From positions 1 through 25,069 of the forward strand of contig JAGVII010000893.1 in NCBI GenBank assembly GCA_020056155.1: 25,069 bases of DNA, read 5' to 3'. Made by a program: the position numbers and the translations under genes. Shown here piece after piece: positions 23,407-25,069 of the stretch. Under the pieces are notes generated by a model. It ran no database searches, was not told where the DNA came from, and saw only the letters and a program-made list of their open reading frames with translations. Positions within the stretch are counted from its first letter, which is position 1, and the number at the start of each line of letters is the position of its first letter. This DNA comes from Afipia sp. (GTDB taxonomy: Bacteria; Pseudomonadota; Alphaproteobacteria; Rhizobiales; Xanthobacteraceae).

Positions 23407-24006
23407 ATGTCGAAGAAGCGATTGTTAGCGATTATCGTTTTGTCCGCCACGCTTGCGGCTACGGGCGCAGTAGCTCATGTCACCCATGAACCTTTGGACG
23501 CCGCAAATCGAGGCATAGCGGAGCAGGGTGATGCCGAGGAGGCAGTGATCCGTCGCTTACTCGAGCAATTTCGCACCGTGATACCACTCAGTCAGGCGGT
23601 AGCGATCGCCGAGCATTTACATGACGGTTCAAAGGCCGCGGACGTTAATTTTGAGATATCCGGTCCGCCCGTTTATCGAGTGCGGACGATCAGAAACGAG
23701 CGAATTTGGGAGAATGTCATAGATGCGAAGACCGGAAGCGTTACAGAAAGCGAAACTTCGTCATCACTGAGGGAGCTCGACCAAGAGGATCTGGGCAATA
23801 TCATTGCCCTGAGGTCAGTTGAGCAAAAGCTGTCGGACGCCGTGCGCATCGCCGAGAAAGCTGCAGAGGGAAGCGCTCTTTCCGCAAATCTGATGAAGCA
23901 GAATGGCAAACTCAACTTTGTGGTCCTCATCGCCAATGGCGATGGTTTGAAGGAGGTAATGCTCGAGCCGCCCAAAGTCACCAGGGGAAAGACAGCTCGC
24001 CATTAG
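23407..24006 (+). CDS. Exported protein with two PepSY domains
   Basis: This 199-residue protein starts with a signal peptide or anchor (MSKKRLLAIIVLSATLAATG, cut near A-V-A-H). Two PepSY-like repeats follow: about 60-113 (IPLSQAVAIAEHLHDG ... PVYRVRTIRN ... DAKTGSVTES) and about 139-190 (KLSDAVRIAEKAAEG ... LNFVVLIANGDGLKEVML). PepSY domains are extracytoplasmic and are thought to inhibit proteases or act as sensory parts of envelope proteins. The ATG at 23407 was chosen because the signal peptide starts there, although its ribosome binding site is weak. It is divergent from the four-Cys operon and shares operator site 3. Function beyond an envelope location is unknown. Confidence 0.82.
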   Translation: MSKKRLLAIIVLSATLAATGAVAHVTHEPLDAANRGIAEQGDAEEAVIRRLLEQFRTVIPLSQAVAIAEHLHDGSKAADVNFEISGPPVYRVRTIRNERIWENVIDAKTGSVTESETSSSLRELDQEDLGNIIALRSVEQKLSDAVRIAEKAAEGSALSANLMKQNGKLNFVVLIANGDGLKEVMLEPPKVTRGKTARH

Positions 24007-24125
24007 GCGCGGCCAACAGCCGCCGGTATCTTGTCGTTGTGATCGTTTGTTTCCTCCTCCATGAAACGACCGCTATCTGGGATGTGCGCTACGCCGGCGC
24101 AACTCGCGAGGTGTCTCCGGACCCA

Positions 24126-24152
24126 TTCCATAACGCGTCATTCCGCGAATCT
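24126..24152. repeat. Short dispersed repeat, copy B
   Basis: This is the partner of 10960-10986 (24 of 27 bases identical). Here the right part also forms a small dyad, CATTCC (24139-24144) with GGAATG (24153-24158), absent from copy A. It lies 120 bp after the PepSY stop codon and resembles the short interspersed repeats common in Bradyrhizobium intergenic DNA. Confidence 0.55.
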
Positions 24153-24174
24153 GGAATGCGGGCGCCAAATGAAA

Positions 24175-24192
24175 CCGTACAACGTCGTACGG
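24175..24192. promoter_or_regulatory. 18-bp near-perfect palindrome of unknown role
   Basis: CCGTACAACGTCGTACGG has perfect 6-base arms (CCGTAC, GTACGG) and an ACGT core, with only one mismatched base pair. It lies between the PepSY and XRE genes, which converge, so it does not sit in an obvious promoter. It may be a protein-binding site or part of a repeat element. Confidence 0.4.
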
Positions 24193-24277
24193 AATATGCT
24201 CGTGAGGCTGAGCCCGATCCCACGCGCCAAATGCACGTGCGCGACATTCAAATGCGATCAACGCTCGACATGCACGT

Positions 24278-24538
24278 CTAACGTTTCTTGCGACCCTTCC
24301 GAAGCGTAGCCGGCGGCTTTTCGTTTGCTTTTGGGACGGCCAGAAGGTCAGCGACGGGAACGTCTACAACGGCCGCTAACCTCTCTAAGGTTTCGACGGT
24401 CGGATTCTCGACCCCACGCTCAATTCGTCCGACGTACGACCTGTCCACACCGGCATCGACCGCCAGCGCTTCCTGCGACAGGCCGCGCTTAACCCGCAGT
24501 TTTCGGATATTCCAGGCCACGAGCGCTGTCGCTTTCAT
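24278..24538 (-). CDS. Small XRE-family helix-turn-helix regulator
   Basis: This 86-residue protein is mostly one Cro/CI-type helix-turn-helix (about 8-64): NIRKLRVKRGLSQEALAVDA, then GVDRSYVGRIERGVENPTVE, then TLERLAAVVDVPVADLLAVP. A short, very basic tail (K-G-R-K-K-R) follows, which may add DNA contacts. Stand-alone XRE proteins of this size are frequent in rhizobia and usually of unknown target. No strong ribosome binding site precedes the ATG at 24538, so translation could be weak or leaderless. It is divergent from the MBL hydrolase gene and probably autoregulates or controls that gene from the 72-bp space between them. Confidence 0.88.
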   Translation of the reverse strand: MKATALVAWNIRKLRVKRGLSQEALAVDAGVDRSYVGRIERGVENPTVETLERLAAVVDVPVADLLAVPKANEKPPATLRKGRKKR

Positions 24539-24554
24539 AAGCGAAACAAACGAC

Positions 24555-24584
24555 TTGGCTCACCATTAAAACACGCACTATAAT
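24555..24584 (+). promoter_or_regulatory. Likely sigma-70 promoter of the MBL hydrolase gene
   Basis: TTGGCT (24555-24560) and a perfect TATAAT (24579-24584) are separated by 18 bases. The expected start of transcription, around 24591, leaves a leader of about 20 bases before the GTG at 24611, with AGGGG as ribosome binding site. Confidence 0.6.
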
Positions 24585-24610
24585 GTCCCTATTAGAGATT
24601 AGGGGCAGTT

Positions 24611-25069
24611 GTGCGCATTCGCATTCATCGCGGGACGAAGGAAATCGGCGGGACCTGCATCGAACTGGCCGCCGATGGCGGCCGGATTCTGCTGGATTTA
24701 GGACTGCCTCTGGACGGCGACGCCGACGAGGTCAGCGTTCATCCGACAGTAGACGGACTCGCAGGCGGCGGGGATTTGCTGGCTCTGGTTCTGTCCCATG
24801 GTCACGTCGACCACTGGGGGCTGGCCCATCTCGCCGGACCTGATCTGCCCGTTGCGCTAGGCGCTGCAACTCACCGCATTCTGAAGGCCGCAGCCCCGTT
24901 TGTGCCCAGACCATATGTGCCTGCGAGGCCAATGGAGTTTTCATCAGGCACGACGATGCAGTTTGGTCCGTTCCGGGTCACGCCACATCTGGTCGATCAC
25001 TCCGCCTATGATGCTTATGCCCTGGAGGTGGAAGCCGGTGGCAGGCGCCTGTTCTATTCCGGCGATATC
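24611..25069 (+). CDS. MBL-fold metallo-hydrolase, N-terminal part (3' end outside window)
   Basis: The frame opens with GTG at 24611, 5 bases after AGGGG, and stays open to the window edge (153 residues). It starts VRIRIHRGTKEIGGTCIELA and has the DLGLPLDG element. The zinc motif LVLSHGHVDHWG (H-x-H-x-D-H) is at about 69-80, and a later His in H-L-V-D-H-S and the F-Y-S-G-D-I segment supply further metal ligands. This is a metallo-beta-lactamase fold of the RNase J/beta-CASP-like or generic hydrolase branch. The opening 'GTKEIGG' resembles RNase J-type nucleases, but whether a beta-CASP domain follows cannot be seen. A TATAAT promoter lies just upstream and the XRE gene is divergent. Confidence 0.9.
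   Translation, partial: MRIRIHRGTKEIGGTCIELAADGGRILLDLGLPLDGDADEVSVHPTVDGLAGGGDLLALVLSHGHVDHWGLAHLAGPDLPVALGAATHRILKAAAPFVPRPYVPARPMEFSSGTTMQFGPFRVTPHLVDHSAYDAYALEVEAGGRRLFYSGDI

Noticed and set aside
1..25069. CRISPR arrays, tRNA/rRNA genes, insertion sequences, integrases, prophage genes
   Set aside because: I found no regularly spaced repeats, cloverleaf-like sequence, transposase or integrase motif in any frame.

Overview
The window looks like chromosomal DNA of an alphaproteobacterium, most likely Bradyrhizobium or a close relative. The evidence is moderately high GC, many periplasmic families common in that group (HdeA/B-like, DUF2092, DUF1254/DUF1214, a small four-cysteine secreted protein, PepSY) and the style of the regulators. 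This taxonomic call is inference from content; no rRNA, tRNA, phage, IS or CRISPR was found.

Layout. (1) 1-830: the 3' end of an AraC-family gene, then a broken remnant of a small membrane-protein gene. (2) 831-9575, all minus strand: a cell-envelope cluster. It starts with a headless AraC protein, an outer-membrane beta-barrel protein and a DUF1254/DUF1214 protein, which end at a strong hairpin. Then come a DUF2092 protein, two tiny secreted proteins, an HdeA/B-like protein, a formylglycine-generating enzyme (FGE) with an export signal, and a secreted Cys-type sulfatase. (3) 9844-10845, plus strand: a full-length AraC regulator paralogous to the one at the left edge, separated from the cluster by an intergenic region with a concentric dyad. 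(4) 11196-15237, minus strand: a patatin-like lipase, acetoacetate decarboxylase, 3-hydroxybutyrate dehydrogenase and a medium-chain reductase. (5) 15533-20861, minus strand: an RND efflux operon with two lipoprotein adaptors and one permease joined by ATGA overlaps, divergent from a TetR regulator at 20978-21640. (6) 21662-23049, minus strand: a second TetR, a one-pass membrane protein and a four-Cys secreted protein, divergent from a double-PepSY protein. (7) 24278-25069: a small XRE regulator divergent from an MBL-fold hydrolase that runs off the right edge.

How the parts connect. The strongest unexpected signal is one palindrome, AAACTATACCGTATAGTTT and variants, found at three places: upstream of the patatin/ketone-body operon (15322-15340), between the RND operon and its TetR (20893-20911), and between the four-Cys/TetR2 operon and the PepSY gene (23195-23213). 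This suggests that one TetR protein coordinates efflux, lipid/ketone-body catabolism and a small envelope module. The layout resembles the flavonoid-responsive FrrA/RND locus I recall from Bradyrhizobium, which I could not check. The second theme is the sulfatase cluster, where both the sulfatase and its maturase appear to be exported. That would place formylglycine formation in the periplasm.
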